DNA of 64,000 bases, taken from Teratosphaeria epicoccoides. Taxonomy: Eukaryota > Ascomycota > Dothideomycetes > Mycosphaerellales > Teratosphaeriaceae. The number at the start of each line of letters is the position of its first letter. Within the stretch, counting starts at the first letter, position 1. The stretch lies in contig JADDMT010000003.1 in NCBI GenBank assembly GCA_021401465.1, positions 186,001-250,000 on the forward strand, given 5' to 3'. A model generated the notes under the pieces. That model saw nothing but the letters and a program-made list of their open reading frames with translations, did no database searches and had not been told where the DNA came from. Below are positions 63,030-64,000 of this stretch, one piece after another. The translations under genes and the position numbers were made by a program.

Positions 63030-64000
63030 ATGGGCGTGCAAGACGTGTACGCTGAGCCTTGCAGTCGCAGCTACGACTATGCGTCGCATTATCCTTCCGC
63101 CACCCGTGGGAATGTCTACGTGCCAGCGCCGACCAGCAAGCCCATAAAGCGCAAGGCTACTAGCGGGACTTCGAGTTCTGCCACAGTGATTGACTTGACT
63201 GGTGATTCGCCGGCAAAGAAGCTGCTGTCGAAGAAAGCAAGATTACTTGAAGCAGACGAGGATGATCTGGGTAGGCTTAAGAAGAAAGCAAAGAAGCCGA
63301 AGGACGAGGAGAAACGACTACGGCGATTTCGTAGATCTCCTCCCTCCTCATACCTTGGGGTACGCGACCGAGCCCTGACGCAGAGAATGTTCTGTCTGGA
63401 TCGGCAACGCAATCAAGACAATGCGGACCACCCTGTTGAAACGATCTCCCTCGCCGGGACCACGGGCAATGTCTACACGATCATTGTGGACAAAGTACCG
63501 TCCTGCAATTGTCCGCACGCGAAAAATGGCAACCAATGCAAACACATTGCCTACGTTCTGAGTAGAGTGCTCCGCGTGCCTGCTCATCTCGCATATCAAC
63601 TGGCCTTCATTTCACCCGAGCTTCGCGAAATTTTCGAAAGGGCGCCGCCATTGCCATCAGAGACTGCCGAAAGTGAGGTGATAGACGGCAAACGCAAGCC
63701 CCTGGATGGCGAGTGTCCCATCTGCGTCTGCAATTTTGAGCCAGAGAGCGGCGAAGCGATCTTGTATTGTAAGGCGGCTTGCGGGAACAATGTACACAAG
63801 GCCTGCTTCGAACAGTGGGCGGCTACCAAGCGCGGTCAGAAGGTCACTTGTCCTTTCTGCAGGACCGCGTGGGAAGGGGCTGACGAGACTCTCAAGAATG
63901 TCGCGAACAGCGGGCCTGTAAATGAGGAAGGATATGTGAACGTCGCGAGTCAGCTCGGATTGAGTGGGCGGCGGGACTATAGCAGCTACCACTCACATTG
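63030..64000 (+). CDS. SWIM and RING zinc-finger protein, C-terminus cut by window edge
   Basis: The frame is open from the ATG at 63030 (MGVQDVYAEPCSRSYDYA) to the window end, 323 complete codons; an in-frame ATG at 62949 is possible. A polar N-terminus contains VIDLTGD, a SUMO-interacting-type hydrophobic core followed by acidic residues, and lysine-rich blocks suggesting nuclear location. A SWIM finger follows (CNCPHAKNGNQCKHIAYVLS, C-x-C...C-x-H), then a RING-type domain from CPICVCNFEPESGEA to VTCPFCRTAWEG. Fungal SWIM/RING proteins of this order are presumed E3 ubiquitin ligases; animal ZSWIM2 has a similar combination. The substrate is unknown. The final residues lie outside the window. 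Confidence 0.88.
   Translation, partial: MGVQDVYAEPCSRSYDYASHYPSATRGNVYVPAPTSKPIKRKATSGTSSSATVIDLTGDSPAKKLLSKKARLLEADEDDLGRLKKKAKKPKDEEKRLRRFRRSPPSSYLGVRDRALTQRMFCLDRQRNQDNADHPVETISLAGTTGNVYTIIVDKVPSCNCPHAKNGNQCKHIAYVLSRVLRVPAHLAYQLAFISPELREIFERAPPLPSETAESEVIDGKRKPLDGECPICVCNFEPESGEAILYCKAACGNNVHKACFEQWAATKRGQKVTCPFCRTAWEGADETLKNVANSGPVNEEGYVNVASQLGLSGRRDYSSYHSH

Noticed and set aside
1..64000. CRISPR arrays, insertion sequences, rRNA genes, bacterial-type operons or terminators.
   Set aside because: No spaced repeats, transposases or rRNA signatures were seen, and spliced introns throughout show a eukaryotic nuclear segment.

Overview
The window looks like a nuclear chromosome segment from a filamentous ascomycete (Pezizomycotina), probably a dothideomycete. 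Genes lie on both strands with no operons. Introns are mostly 46-80 bp, with GT..AG ends and CTRAY-type branch sites. Single-copy eukaryotic housekeeping genes dominate and long exons are rich in C-ending codons. The dothideomycete placement is an inference from gene style, not a search result.

Layout. 1-13.8 kb: a CUE3/ASCC2-type ribosome-quality-control factor (cut by the left edge) head-to-head with the 40S protein uS10; COG3 of the Golgi tethering complex; a two-RRM RNA-binding protein; an EFM5-type lysine methyltransferase. 13.8-18.4 kb: a Bsd2/NDFIP-type membrane adaptor, a nine-exon LaeA-like methyltransferase and a small cysteine-rich secreted protein. 18.4-32.5 kb: APC1 head-to-head with NUP37, a GTPBP1-type GTPase and a C2H2 regulator. 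32.5-36.4 kb: about 4 kb without a supportable gene. 36.4-48.9 kb: mitoribosomal mL49 head-to-head with eIF3e, a possible small membrane protein, an exportin-5/Msn5 receptor, an ER DNAJC3-like co-chaperone and a GH5 steryl-glucosidase with a CaaX-like end. 48.9-52.6 kb: an AT-rich island followed by an unrecognised disordered protein. 52.6-64 kb: a Topors-like RING ligase head-to-head with the HIT hydrolase HNT1, a hypothetical protein, the MAPKKK BCK1 and a SWIM/RING protein cut by the right edge.

Exon structures were rebuilt by hand for ten multi-exon genes: uS10, COG3, RRM, LaeA-like, secreted protein, NUP37, C2H2, mL49, eIF3e with HNT1 and BCK1. In each, the reading frame stays intact across the junctions and family-conserved sequence is restored. 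Several open frames only appear to begin at GTG, TTG or CTG; the real ATG lies in an upstream exon (COG3, mL49) or downstream (BSD2, GTPase, orphan protein).

The most interesting observation is that a gene for the ubiquitin-binding RQT subunit (CUE3/ASCC2 family) shares a 358-bp divergent promoter with the gene for uS10, the ribosomal protein whose ubiquitination that family recognises on collided ribosomes. I saw no CRISPR array, rRNA, tRNA, intact transposon or recognisable secondary-metabolite cluster, and no convincing evidence for an entirely new biological system.
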